From contig JAHLWE010000079.1 in NCBI GenBank assembly GCA_019058135.1, positions 1-9,623 on the forward strand: a DNA stretch of 9,623 bases, given 5' to 3'. Below, piece after piece: positions 1 through 8,170 of this stretch (the stretch's first letter is position 1; each line of letters begins with the position of its first letter). The stretch is from Promethearchaeota archaeon (GTDB taxonomy: Archaea > Asgardarchaeota > Lokiarchaeia > Sigyniarchaeales > SOKP01). The notes under the pieces are model-generated. The model saw only the letters and a program-made list of their open reading frames with translations. It did not search any database and was not told where the DNA came from. The position numbers and the translations under genes were made by a program.

Positions 1-1957
1 TAAGAGGAGTGCATGTTTTGCCTCCACATGCTCCCATTCCAACTTGAGTTAAAGCTTTAAGATCATTAAAATCAGTTATTCCTTTAAGTATCAATTTTCT
101 GATTTCACAAACTGTTACTCGTTCACATCGACATACAATGGTATCATTAGCAAGAGGGTGTTTATAGTAAAATTCTAAAGGTTCTCTAACAATTGATGGT
201 TGTAATCTAATACCCACGGCATATTTAGCAATTTTAGATGGTAATTTGATGGATACAAGTTGAGTGAGTGGAAACTCTTTAATAATTCTAGCCTTAATTA
301 CTTTAAATTGGCCTAATTCGCCTTGATTACCAACTACTGTAATTATTTGATCCACCTTTAACTTTTCAGTAGTCATTTCAAATGGAAAAGTAACAATTGG
401 ATTGTTTTTATCCTTACGATAATCAATTAAAGTTACTGCTAAACCAGGGCATACAGCTACGCATCGTCCACAACCAGTGCATTCTTTCTCCCCTTTAAAA
501 TATGGTAATTGCATTATTGAATCGTCAATCGTTTCAATCTGCTTTTGAGGGCATACAGAAGTGCAAGGATTGCATGGGATTTCTTGATTGCAATGGAAAA
601 CAGGAAAGATTCCTTCTTCTATATCTGGAACATCTATTTGAACTGGAGGAAGTGGTTTTAATTTCATAATACTTGCTTTTTCTTCAAGTTTATCAAGATT
701 ATCTATTGTATTAATTCCCATTTCCTTTAATATTTTAATTCCTTCAATTTTACCAGTAAAAATTGCTGCAGATGCCTCTGCTATCTCTTGAGCATCACCA
801 GCCACCCAAACTTTCAATCCATATTCCTTAGCTTTATGATAGAATTCATCTACTGGGTTTAAGCCAACTGCAATTAAAATAGCATCACAAGCGAAAGTTC
901 TTTCAGTTCCAGAAATAATATTAAAATTTTTATCTATTTGTCCAATAGTAATAGATTCTACTTGATTATCTCCATTTGCAGATAATATTGTATGACTGGT
1001 ATAAACCGGAACATCTAAGAATCTAAGTTTATCTTCATGAACTTTGTATCCACTACATTGAGGTAGTGCTTCAATCAAGCCAATAACTTCAATTCCAGCT
1101 TGGAGTGCATGATATCCTGCAATCAATCCGACATTACCGCCACCTACGATGAAAATACGTTCTGCAGCTTTAATTAAATCCCGATTAACCAAGGTCTGAA
1201 ATGCACCAGCACCATACACTCCTGGAAGGGTATTCCCTGGAAATACAAGCATTTGTTCTCTTGCCCCTGTAGCTACTAAGAGATATTTTGGTTTTACTAT
1301 TATATATTCTTCATTATTTTTCAATATGCCAATCAAACCATCGCTAAAAACGGCTAAAGCAGTGCTGTTAAGCCAAATATCCACATTAGATAAGGAGTGA
1401 ACTGCCTCACTGAGAATTTCTGCAATATCAATGCCTCGTTTACCTGCATATACATCTTCTTGAGAGCCAAAAAATTTATGAGTTTGAAGGACTAATTTTC
1501 CACCAGGTCTGTCTTTATCATCAATTATAATTACTTGAACCCCTTTTTCTCCAAGGATTTGACAGGCTGAAAGACCAGCAGGTCCAGCACCTATTATTAA
1601 CACTTGAGTTTCTATTATTGGTGGATCTCCCACTGAAACCAGTTTATCATCATCAGGTAATTCCGGCAAACCTTCACAGCTTTCTATTACCATGCCGTCT
1701 GCAAGTGGAGTCATGCAAGATTTTACAGGTTTGCCATTGACAATAACTGTGCATTGAGCACACTGCCCATTAGAACAAAAAATACCTTGAGGGCTGTTAT
1801 CTTTTACATGATGACCAAAAATTTTGATTTTATTCATAAAAAGAGCTGAGGAAATCACCACTCCTTCAAACCCCGTTAATTTTTTTCCATTAAAACTAAA
1901 ATTAACTAATTTTCTTTTAGGTATCTTGAGGATGGGATGATTAGTTATATTTTCCAT
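1..1957 (-). CDS. Multi-Fe-S FAD/NAD(P)-dependent oxidoreductase (HcnA/HcnB, sarcosine/opine oxidase alpha-like), C-terminus cut by window edge
   Basis: Translating the minus strand from the ATG at 1957 gives 652 residues with no stop before base 1, so the C-terminus is missing. Domains seen in order: a [2Fe-2S] ferredoxin-like domain with C61, C66, C69 and C81 (CX4CX2CX11C); an FAD Rossmann motif GAGPAG at 123-128; a second dinucleotide motif GGGNVG at 272-277, fitting NAD(P); two 4Fe-4S ferredoxin motifs (C456/C462/C465/C469 and C493/C496/C499/C503); and a BFD-type [2Fe-2S] site (C609, C611, C644, C649). This order matches the HcnA-HcnB / opine and sarcosine oxidase alpha superfamily with an inserted ferredoxin domain. 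It starts 41 bases after the AOR stop on the same strand, so I infer an operon in which this flavoprotein passes electrons between the AOR and NAD(P) or ferredoxin. The exact substrate cannot be read from sequence. No strong Shine-Dalgarno precedes the ATG; the start is supported by the ferredoxin domain beginning soon after it. Confidence 0.9.
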   Translation of the reverse strand, partial: MENITNHPILKIPKRKLVNFSFNGKKLTGFEGVVISSALFMNKIKIFGHHVKDNSPQGIFCSNGQCAQCTVIVNGKPVKSCMTPLADGMVIESCEGLPELPDDDKLVSVGDPPIIETQVLIIGAGPAGLSACQILGEKGVQVIIIDDKDRPGGKLVLQTHKFFGSQEDVYAGKRGIDIAEILSEAVHSLSNVDIWLNSTALAVFSDGLIGILKNNEEYIIVKPKYLLVATGAREQMLVFPGNTLPGVYGAGAFQTLVNRDLIKAAERIFIVGGGNVGLIAGYHALQAGIEVIGLIEALPQCSGYKVHEDKLRFLDVPVYTSHTILSANGDNQVESITIGQIDKNFNIISGTERTFACDAILIAVGLNPVDEFYHKAKEYGLKVWVAGDAQEIAEASAAIFTGKIEGIKILKEMGINTIDNLDKLEEKASIMKLKPLPPVQIDVPDIEEGIFPVFHCNQEIPCNPCTSVCPQKQIETIDDSIMQLPYFKGEKECTGCGRCVAVCPGLAVTLIDYRKDKNNPIVTFPFEMTTEKLKVDQIITVVGNQGELGQFKVIKARIIKEFPLTQLVSIKLPSKIAKYAVGIRLQPSIVREPLEFYYKHPLANDTIVCRCERVTVCEIRKLILKGITDFNDLKALTQVGMGACGGKTCTPL

Positions 1958-1998
1958 CAAAACTCAATTTTCTGATAAGATTTTTTATTCTAATTATT

Positions 1999-4179
1999 TT
2001 ATTGATAGGGAAGAATCACAGAAATAACATCATCAAATGCAATTCCTAATTCTTTGGCTTTTTCAATCGTTGGACAACCCTTATTATTCCAGCCACGTTG
2101 TTTATAAACAGCATCTTGGAGCATTTCATATTGTTTTTCTCGATACTTCCGTAGAATCCTAATTTTTTCCTCTGTTGTTTTACCTTTAATATCAATTCCA
2201 ATATCTTTAATTTGATCATCATATCTCTCTAAACGACTTTCATATTCAATAGGTGTTACAGGACCAACAGCTCTATAGGGTAAATTGGAATCATGTTCTC
2301 GAAGACCCTTACCTTGTCGGATATTAAAAATTCTCTGAAAGTTATACACTCGCTCAGACATTCTAATAAGATCCTTAGGAGTAGATTTGCGACCAGTTAC
2401 AGCTGAAAAATATTCTGAATACCACTCAACATGGTTTGGAATCCTTGCACGGACAAGTTCCTTAGTTTTTGGGTCTCTAACAGGATATTCAACATTATTT
2501 GGTGGTTGAACATCATTCCACGGGAATTTACAAAGTCCATTTAATGAGAACCATGTTCTCCAGAAAGGAAACCAACATAATGCTTTAGCCTTGTCTTCAA
2601 ATGTTGGAATAGATTTTCTAACCATATCTTCAAATATTAACCATGCCTCATCATGTTGCGGTCCTTTTAGAGTAAGTCCATATCCTCCTTGTTGAGCCAA
2701 TGACTCTTTGGTAACATATTCAGAGAATTCTAAACCTTTATGTTCCATACCAATATCATGAAGAAATTTAGGATCTGCTCCATATTTCTCAGCAAAAATG
2801 TTTTTCATTATATGAATACCTTGTCCTACAATTAAACCAAACCCTTTCCCTTCAGCCATTTGATGGATTAGTTCTAAAGCAGCAAAAGCATTACCAAAAT
2901 TAAGTTCTAGTCCATTAGTGATTTCTTTATTTAAAATTCCAGCTTCATAACATTCCATAACAAAAGCAATTCCTGTTCCTACAGAGATTGTATCGAGACC
3001 GTATGTATCACAGTAGAAATTTGTTTCTAATAACCATTTGGGGTCCCAAACGCCCCAGTTTGGACCGCAACCTGCAATAGTTTCATAATCCGGACCATCT
3101 ACAATAACTTTTTGATCTTTATAAGGACCAGTTATTACTTTATGTCCCCTACAATAGTGGGAACAACTGAGTGTACAACCAAACCAACAACCATCACCAC
3201 CAGATTCCCCAGAAAAGATTTTACGCCATGTTTCTCGATTGAGAGGAATTTTATTATCTTTTATTACCTTATGAGACCCAAAACGAAAATTTTCAGTTGG
3301 GAGAAGATCATATGCATTCATGATCTCTGGGAGATGTCCTGTTCCCACAGATCTCATTTCATTTTGTATTGGATCATATTTAATAATCTCTTGGTTATGT
3401 CTTTTACCGATCTTACGAGCTGTATCAAAATCTGCTGGATTATTTATTTTTAAATCAACTTTGGGAGACCGACAAATTAAAGCTTTGAGATTTTTATCAG
3501 CAAAGACAGTTCCAACTCCACCGCGTCCTGCTTGTTTACATGAAGCCCATTTACGCTTGCGACTATACCAAGAGAAATTTAACATTCCCCATTTGGTATG
3601 TTTAGAAGCTGGACCTGTACTTACAACAGAAATTTGAATTTTTTCATTTTCATCTTTTGCATATTTTTCCGTTAATTGTTGCGTGAGTAAATGAGAGTCA
3701 TTTGAAAGAATTTCAAAATCATTTATTTCTTCAATGCGAATAATTCCATTTATTCCATCAATAAAAATTATGATTTCTTGTTTTGCTTTTCCATGAATTT
3801 CCAGTGCATCATATCCAGAAAATTTCAAATATGGCCCAAAATAACCACCAACATTACTATCAATTATTATACCTGTTAATGGAGATATTGTTGTGACTAT
3901 TGATTTTCCAGAACCTGGGTAAAATGTATTACCTCCAAGCGGACCAGATGAGATACAAATTTCATTTTCTGGATCATCCCATTTTACTACTCTATCCTTT
4001 GGAAGAGAATTCCACATTAACCATAAATCAAAGCCTTTTCCCCCTATAAATTTCTCTTTCATTTCATCAGAAACTGGCTTTATAGTAATCTCATTTTTAG
4101 AAAGATTGATATATAAGGTTCGATTTACATAGCCTTTTTGGACATCATGGATTTCATATTTCTTTTCTGCTAGAATCAT
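1999..4179 (-). CDS. Aldehyde:ferredoxin oxidoreductase family tungsten/molybdenum enzyme
   Basis: A 726-residue AOR-family protein, predicted to be cytoplasmic and to oxidise an aldehyde (or reduce an acid) with a tungsto- or molybdo-bispterin centre and one [4Fe-4S] cluster. Seen: N-terminal AOR motif GGKGFD at 46-51, the GRGGVG...DKNLKAL stretch at 218-234, pterin-binding DTYGLD at 391-396, second pterin motif SLNGLC at 545-550, and a C-terminal RGW..KG.PT segment near 695-704. Cluster ligands are probably C331, C335, C339 and C550. Two details depart from the Pyrococcus furiosus type: the cysteines are spaced CX3CX3C (with another Cys at 343) rather than CX2CX3C, and the first residue of the second DxxGL(C/D) motif is Ser545 instead of Asp. 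The protein is also longer than the usual 600-650 residues. No signal peptide or membrane segment is visible. The ATG at 4179 is the only start near the family N-terminus. The flavoprotein gene follows 41 bases downstream. Substrate and metal (W or Mo) are not decidable here. Confidence 0.95.
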   Translation of the reverse strand: MILAEKKYEIHDVQKGYVNRTLYINLSKNEITIKPVSDEMKEKFIGGKGFDLWLMWNSLPKDRVVKWDDPENEICISSGPLGGNTFYPGSGKSIVTTISPLTGIIIDSNVGGYFGPYLKFSGYDALEIHGKAKQEIIIFIDGINGIIRIEEINDFEILSNDSHLLTQQLTEKYAKDENEKIQISVVSTGPASKHTKWGMLNFSWYSRKRKWASCKQAGRGGVGTVFADKNLKALICRSPKVDLKINNPADFDTARKIGKRHNQEIIKYDPIQNEMRSVGTGHLPEIMNAYDLLPTENFRFGSHKVIKDNKIPLNRETWRKIFSGESGGDGCWFGCTLSCSHYCRGHKVITGPYKDQKVIVDGPDYETIAGCGPNWGVWDPKWLLETNFYCDTYGLDTISVGTGIAFVMECYEAGILNKEITNGLELNFGNAFAALELIHQMAEGKGFGLIVGQGIHIMKNIFAEKYGADPKFLHDIGMEHKGLEFSEYVTKESLAQQGGYGLTLKGPQHDEAWLIFEDMVRKSIPTFEDKAKALCWFPFWRTWFSLNGLCKFPWNDVQPPNNVEYPVRDPKTKELVRARIPNHVEWYSEYFSAVTGRKSTPKDLIRMSERVYNFQRIFNIRQGKGLREHDSNLPYRAVGPVTPIEYESRLERYDDQIKDIGIDIKGKTTEEKIRILRKYREKQYEMLQDAVYKQRGWNNKGCPTIEKAKELGIAFDDVISVILPYQ

Positions 4180-4235
4180 ATTTTTCTTACTATTGAATTA
4201 TATGAAAAACATTAAACTATGATAAAATGATAATG

Positions 4236-4269
4236 AAGAGGTAGATTTAATAATATTGAATTGCCTCTT
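4236..4269 (-). terminator. Possible stem-loop after the COG2403-type gene
   Basis: AAGAGG at 4236-4241 and CCTCTT at 4264-4269 are perfect reverse complements, 22 bases apart, and lie 20 bases past the stop of the gene ending at 4289. The minus-strand sequence after the stem is only moderately T-rich. It may mark the 3' end of that transcript or an untranslated-leader structure of the AOR mRNA. The stem is short and could be chance in AT-rich DNA. Confidence 0.25.
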
Positions 4270-4288
4270 ATATTAAATCAATAAATTT

Positions 4289-5626
4289 TTACTTCAGATT
4301 TTTCTCAATAAATTTATCCAATACTTCTTCTATGGTTGGACTTTTTAGAGCTTCGATATCGTAGCTGACTCTTACAATTGGTTTATTGCTTTTTATTAAT
4401 TTTTCAAGATCTATTGGACTGCCATCAATAATAACTTCAGCTTCCGCTTTATTTAATGTGTCTTCCATATCCTTAATTTGTTGATCATTATAACCCATTG
4501 CTGGAACTATTTCAGTAATTTGAGGAAACTCTTCAAATACATTTTTCATTGTTCCTGTAAGATAAGGTCTAGGATCAACAATTATAGCTCCGTTATTTTT
4601 TGCTGCAACGTATCCTGCTCCATATGACATATTTCCATGCGTTAAAGTTGGACCATCTTCTACGACTATAACTTTTTTGCCATTGATTTTATGAGTGTTA
4701 TCAACTGTTACCACTGAGTTAGTGTAAATTTTTATAGCATTTGGATTAAGTTTATTCAAATTATCTTCGATTATTTTTACATCGTCTGGTTTAGCACTAT
4801 TCATTTTATTGATAACAAAAGCATCAGCATATTTAGCATTAACTTCTCCCGGATAATATTTAACTTCATGACCAGGTCTTAATGGATCAACGACAATAAA
4901 TAGTAAATCAGTGATATAGAATGAAATTTCATTATTTCCACCATCAAAAATAATTACATCTGCTTCTTTTTCAGCTTCTCTGATTATTTTTTCATAGTCT
5001 ACTCCAGAGTAAATTACTAATCCTTGCTCGATGTAAGGTTCATATTCTTCACGTTCTTCAATCGTACAATCATACTTATCTAAATCTTCATATTTTTCGA
5101 AACGCATAACATTTTGTTTAACTAAATCGCCATATGGCATAGGTTCTCGTATAGCAACAACTCGATACCCTTTACTTTTTAAATATCTATAAGTGGCTCG
5201 AGATACTTGACTTTTTCCACAACCCGTTCTTACAGCACAAATGGCAACTACTGGTTTATTAGCTTTAAGTTGAGTGAATTTTCCAGAGATTAATCGATAA
5301 TTAGCTCCAGCACTTAGCACTCTAGATGCTTTATGCATAACTTCTTCATGAGAAACATCCGAGTAAGCAAAAACAACTTCATCTACTTCATATTTTTTTA
5401 TAAAATCTTCAAGTAACACTTCAGATACCATTGGAATTCCATTCGGATATAAATCACCAGCAAGTTCTGCGGGAAATTTCCTTTCTGTTTCTTCTGTAGT
5501 ACCAACGTTTTGCTCTCCAGCAATTGTAAATGCTACTACTTCATATTCTTCATTGTCTCTAAAGACTGTGTTAAAGACATGAAAATCATAACCTAATGCT
5601 CCAATGATAATAACTTTTTTTTTCAT
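4289..5626 (-). CDS. COG2403-type P-loop protein, predicted GTPase / cyclic 2,3-diphosphoglycerate synthetase family
   Basis: A 445-residue soluble protein close to the full length of this family. Seen: an N-terminal Rossmann-like segment (VIIIGALGYDFHVFN, residues 5-19), the family block VVFAYSDVSHE at 84-94, a P-loop VRTGCGKS at 132-139, the EPMPYGDL block at 161-168, a Walker B-like FDGGNN at 227-232, an NKxD-like NKMN at 273-276, and VVEDGPTLTHG at 321-331. These blocks are those I know from archaeal and bacterial COG2403 proteins, the family that includes the enzyme making cyclic 2,3-diphosphoglycerate from 2,3-diphosphoglycerate with ATP in thermophilic methanogens. Whether this copy makes that solute or is an uncharacterised nucleotidase/GTPase cannot be told. 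The P-loop lacks the first Gly, and the NKxD Asp is Asn. An AGGT lies about 7 bases before the ATG. It sits 109 bases upstream of the AOR gene on the same strand, so co-transcription is possible but not required. Confidence 0.88.
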   Translation of the reverse strand: MKKKVIIIGALGYDFHVFNTVFRDNEEYEVVAFTIAGEQNVGTTEETERKFPAELAGDLYPNGIPMVSEVLLEDFIKKYEVDEVVFAYSDVSHEEVMHKASRVLSAGANYRLISGKFTQLKANKPVVAICAVRTGCGKSQVSRATYRYLKSKGYRVVAIREPMPYGDLVKQNVMRFEKYEDLDKYDCTIEEREEYEPYIEQGLVIYSGVDYEKIIREAEKEADVIIFDGGNNEISFYITDLLFIVVDPLRPGHEVKYYPGEVNAKYADAFVINKMNSAKPDDVKIIEDNLNKLNPNAIKIYTNSVVTVDNTHKINGKKVIVVEDGPTLTHGNMSYGAGYVAAKNNGAIIVDPRPYLTGTMKNVFEEFPQITEIVPAMGYNDQQIKDMEDTLNKAEAEVIIDGSPIDLEKLIKSNKPIVRVSYDIEALKSPTIEEVLDKFIEKNLK

Positions 5627-5725
5627 TTTAAGTACCTAGAAAATATCAACCTTATTGATCATCATACTTAATTTAGGACAAATTATTAAGATTATTAATT
5701 CTATTAAGGGAATGATGACCCACCG

Positions 5726-5737
5726 TTAAATATAAAG
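5726..5737 (-). promoter_or_regulatory. Probable archaeal TATA box for the gene starting at 5626
   Basis: The minus strand reads CTTTATATTTAA, a good match to an archaeal TATA box. It would place transcription start near 5705 and leave a leader of roughly 80 bases before the ATG at 5626. It lies directly after the U-run that probably ends the upstream gene, so terminator and promoter are back to back. I did not identify a clear BRE purine element. Confidence 0.4.
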
Positions 5738-5753
5738 AAAAAAAAAAAAAAAA
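5738..5753 (-). terminator. U16 run, archaeal-type terminator of the hydrolase-PKD gene
   Basis: Sixteen A's on the plus strand give 16 consecutive U's in the minus-strand transcript, starting 33 bases after the stop codon at 5786-5788. Archaeal RNA polymerase ends transcription at U-rich tracts without needing a hairpin. No stem precedes it here. The position and strand fit the gene ending at 5786. Confidence 0.6.
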
Positions 5754-5785
5754 GGTAAGGATTAAGAAATGCTGAAAACAAGAGA

Positions 5786-8005
5786 TCATTCATTTTCTTT
5801 TAAAATTTTATTGAGGGTTTCTATCGCATTTTCTATAATCATTTTTGAAGTCATTTTTTTTATGGTTTTTGCCATTAATTTATAGGATCCTTTGACTTCA
5901 ATTTCTATTTCGGCAAAAACACCAATACCTGACTTTATATCTTCAAAACTTATGGTATAAAAAGTTTCACCAGGAGAAGGAATAACTTGGAATTTTGTAG
6001 AACGTTCAGTTCTTGGTCCAATCTCATTGGTTGATATTTCTCTTCCCTGAACTACAGTAGTATGTTGTCCAATTGTATCAAAGAACTTGTTTACTATTTT
6101 TTGAAAATTGTCTGGTATCTCTTTTAATTCAAATATTAATTCCTTACCTTCAGGTTCTTGTTTTTGTTTTTCTTTACCACTTACCACGACTCTCACGCGA
6201 CCAATGTTCTGGATTCGTGCATGGCGAGTTTGAGGGTCGCCCTGTCTTTGCGAGGTTACACGAATCGCCGGGAAGTAAGTGCCACTCTCGGAGAAAGTAT
6301 AAGTGGCTTTCACCTTTACATGATTGCTTTTGGTGTCTTTGAGCTGCTCGGTTACTGGATAGTCACCAGCGCCCTCGAAATCCCATTCCACACCAACTAC
6401 CGAACCGGCGTCCGGTGGTGTTTCGATAACCGCGGAAAACTTAATTTTCTTCCCAACCTTGACATCTGCACGCTCACCTCCATTTACTGTAACAGTGACC
6501 ACTGGTTGAACCCCCTTACGCTCCACAGCAGTCGGTGGCACTTCCACTTGGCCATCTACCACTTTATATGTAGTACTTGCTGGGGGTGCCACGCCTTTTT
6601 CAACCCACGCGCTTACGTCGCGCAGTGCTTGTTGCAAAACACCGCCATAGTTGATGATCCTTGTCGTAATTATTGGACGCGTGTCAAACTGCGTGACCAC
6701 AGGTGGAGTATGCATTGCACGGTCAATAAACCAGAGTCGGTAGTTATCTTCGAATTTCTCTCCCAATGCGGCTTTCACCTTCGAGCGATACCAGTCAGCT
6801 TGCCAAGGATAGGCAGCCTCGTCCATCAACATAGCTACAACGATCATCTTGCCCTCAAACTTGCCAGTCTGGACCGAACCAGCGCCCATATACGCATAAC
6901 GCGGACCCAGTATCTCGGGTCGTTGCGGATACAACGGTTTACCATCAGTGCCTCGGAACTGGTCCCAGACATAATATTCAGGTGATGGAACCTGATGGCG
7001 ATGATAGGTTTGAGCAGCGAGATAATTAGAGTTGTCGATATGCACTTTGTCACCCGCCTTGACAGCTGCCAGAGACCGGTAGTTTTCCTCGCCATAGGCT
7101 AGCATTACCGTGTTATCGAACGCTGCAACAGCGTAAACCACGCAACCCTCTGCTTCGCCGCTTTTCAAGAATATTGAAACCCCCTGTAGGTCACCTTCAG
7201 GCACGCTTTCTAATACAAACCCTGCTGGGACTGTTATGTTACCAGCTTGCCCAGCAGATATAGACAATGACCCTCCCATTTTCCTGATATCATCGGGCAT
7301 AATAAGCTTGCTGATGGTTGTATCGTGTTTGATCCGGGCGTCTAAGAGTGATTGGGGCGGGTTCGCACCGAGGTAGCCCGGTTCCTTCCAAAAATCTTCA
7401 AAGTATGTGGGATCCCATTTAATCATTTGGTCAAGGAGCGTAGTTAAGACTCCGGTGTAGCCGAACGCTATCCTCCTGTAATTGAACCAAGCGCGTGGTG
7501 GAAATCCCATCCTAGTCACTTCGGTAAGTGCCTCTCGTTCCTCTTCATTTAGGTCAGCGTACATATCTCCGCTCCCACCAGGTTCTACTGCATCGATGAT
7601 GGCGGGTATTTTATCTTTCAACACGCGCATCGCATGAGCCTGCACCGAGAACACATTGATCATGCTCATTGGTGATCCGGGAACAAATGGCACCACACCA
7701 TCCCAGACACCAACTTTGTTCTCGATACAGCTGATGGTCTTAAATGCTCCGCCACTACCTCCCCAAGCATAACCATAGGGGCGGTGGGACCAATACATTT
7801 CAGAGGCTAAAACGCGCGAGTATTTCGCTACGGCTGCACTGGTCCGATATCCGGCGATGGTGGGATCATCGCCAGGAAACATGTCCTTTCTCCCCAGGTT
7901 TGATTCTACAAAATAAGCCCCGCTATCGAAGACAAAGTCTAACGAGTAGCTAGGTTCAGGGTAATCTGGCTTCTGTGCAAGATTCTCATTCCCAGATATC
8001 GGCAT
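5786..8005 (-). CDS. Tannase-like alpha/beta-hydrolase with PKD domain, fused to an AT-rich C-terminal domain; N-terminally incomplete
   Basis: From the first in-frame Met (8005) the frame gives 739 residues, but family-like coding continues upstream without a start codon (see 8006-8221). Residues 1 to about 480 resemble tannase/feruloyl-esterase-type alpha/beta-hydrolases. The probable nucleophile is S84 in GGSGG (82-86), the probable acid D395 in LMDEAAYPW, the probable base H432 in AMHTPP, followed by the typical AWVEKGVAPP (466-475). Residues about 500-609 are a PKD-like beta-sandwich (VEWDFEG near 539-545; ATYTFSESGTYFPAIRV, 567-583), usual in extracellular enzymes. From residue 610 both base composition and style change: a charged linker rich in K, E and Q, then about 120 residues of unrelated character. 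The hydrolase-PKD part is about 50-60% GC against 23-27% in the tail (60-base hand counts), which suggests transfer from a bacterium. Substrate is unknown. With no visible signal peptide, export is doubtful, so it may be a degrading gene. Confidence 0.75.
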   Translation of the reverse strand: MPISGNENLAQKPDYPEPSYSLDFVFDSGAYFVESNLGRKDMFPGDDPTIAGYRTSAAVAKYSRVLASEMYWSHRPYGYAWGGSGGAFKTISCIENKVGVWDGVVPFVPGSPMSMINVFSVQAHAMRVLKDKIPAIIDAVEPGGSGDMYADLNEEEREALTEVTRMGFPPRAWFNYRRIAFGYTGVLTTLLDQMIKWDPTYFEDFWKEPGYLGANPPQSLLDARIKHDTTISKLIMPDDIRKMGGSLSISAGQAGNITVPAGFVLESVPEGDLQGVSIFLKSGEAEGCVVYAVAAFDNTVMLAYGEENYRSLAAVKAGDKVHIDNSNYLAAQTYHRHQVPSPEYYVWDQFRGTDGKPLYPQRPEILGPRYAYMGAGSVQTGKFEGKMIVVAMLMDEAAYPWQADWYRSKVKAALGEKFEDNYRLWFIDRAMHTPPVVTQFDTRPIITTRIINYGGVLQQALRDVSAWVEKGVAPPASTTYKVVDGQVEVPPTAVERKGVQPVVTVTVNGGERADVKVGKKIKFSAVIETPPDAGSVVGVEWDFEGAGDYPVTEQLKDTKSNHVKVKATYTFSESGTYFPAIRVTSQRQGDPQTRHARIQNIGRVRVVVSGKEKQKQEPEGKELIFELKEIPDNFQKIVNKFFDTIGQHTTVVQGREISTNEIGPRTERSTKFQVIPSPGETFYTISFEDIKSGIGVFAEIEIEVKGSYKLMAKTIKKMTSKMIIENAIETLNKILKENE
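5789..6178 (-). other. AT-rich C-terminal domain of the fusion, possibly SRPBCC-like
   Basis: Residues 610-739 of the fusion. A linker rich in K/E/Q (611-621) is followed by alternating beta-like stretches (e.g. ERSTKFQVIP, GETFYTISFEDI, GVFAEIEIEVKG) and a final amphipathic helix (about 713-737, ending LNKILKENE). This strand-rich layout with a long last helix is reminiscent of the SRPBCC/START fold, but I do not see a diagnostic motif. The segment has no Met before residue 711, so it is not an obvious separate gene. About 130 codons with no stop in roughly 25% GC DNA is unlikely by chance, so it is probably real coding sequence of the resident genome. Confidence 0.45.
6174..6187. repeat. 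7-bp tandem duplication (TTACCAC x2) at the fusion junction
   Basis: TTACCAC occurs twice in tandem (6174-6180 and 6181-6187), exactly where GC-rich PKD coding meets AT-rich sequence. Because 7 is not a multiple of 3, the duplication sets the frame: with a single copy the PKD frame would run into a TAA about a dozen codons further on. Confidence 0.8.
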
Positions 8006-8170
8006 AATATACTGGAAGAACCGGCCTTCATATTGTTCCTTCGGCGGGAAATAGAAAGAGAATCTGGCATCGGTGCCTTTAAAACCGCTATGGACGTATC
8101 GATGTCGTACGGGTTCGTCCCGCCACTCATCAATATCTATATATGGCTCGGTGAATAGAGGATCGCTTGA
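6178..8170. other. GC-rich island inside AT-rich DNA, probable horizontally acquired segment
   Basis: Hand counts of 60-base lines give 36/60 GC at 7321-7380 and 31/60 at 6241-6300, against 14/60 at 5821-5880 and 16/60 at 6121-6180. The right border fades between about 8100 and 8200 into sequence with long A/T runs. The block matches the hydrolase-PKD coding region almost exactly. I found no flanking inverted repeats or attachment-site duplications apart from the 7-bp tandem repeat at the left border. Confidence 0.65.

Noticed and set aside
3112..3637. Two plus-strand ORFs (113 and 105 codons) inside the AOR gene
   Set aside because: They are shadows of the strongly supported AOR coding frame on the minus strand and have no motifs of their own.
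5615..5623. A9 run at the start of the COG2403-type gene as a slippage site
   Set aside because: It simply encodes the Lys residues after the initiator Met; the frame is intact and no alternative product is suggested.
6158..6985. 275-codon plus-strand ORF
   Set aside because: It is antisense to the hydrolase-PKD coding region, has no recognisable domain and irregular composition (many His, Cys, Trp), and is explained by GC-rich coding on the other strand.
7939..8133. 64-codon minus ORF overlapping the 5' end of the hydrolase gene
   Set aside because: It is in another frame from the conserved hydrolase reading, which explains this DNA better. It does not supply a start by a simple frameshift.
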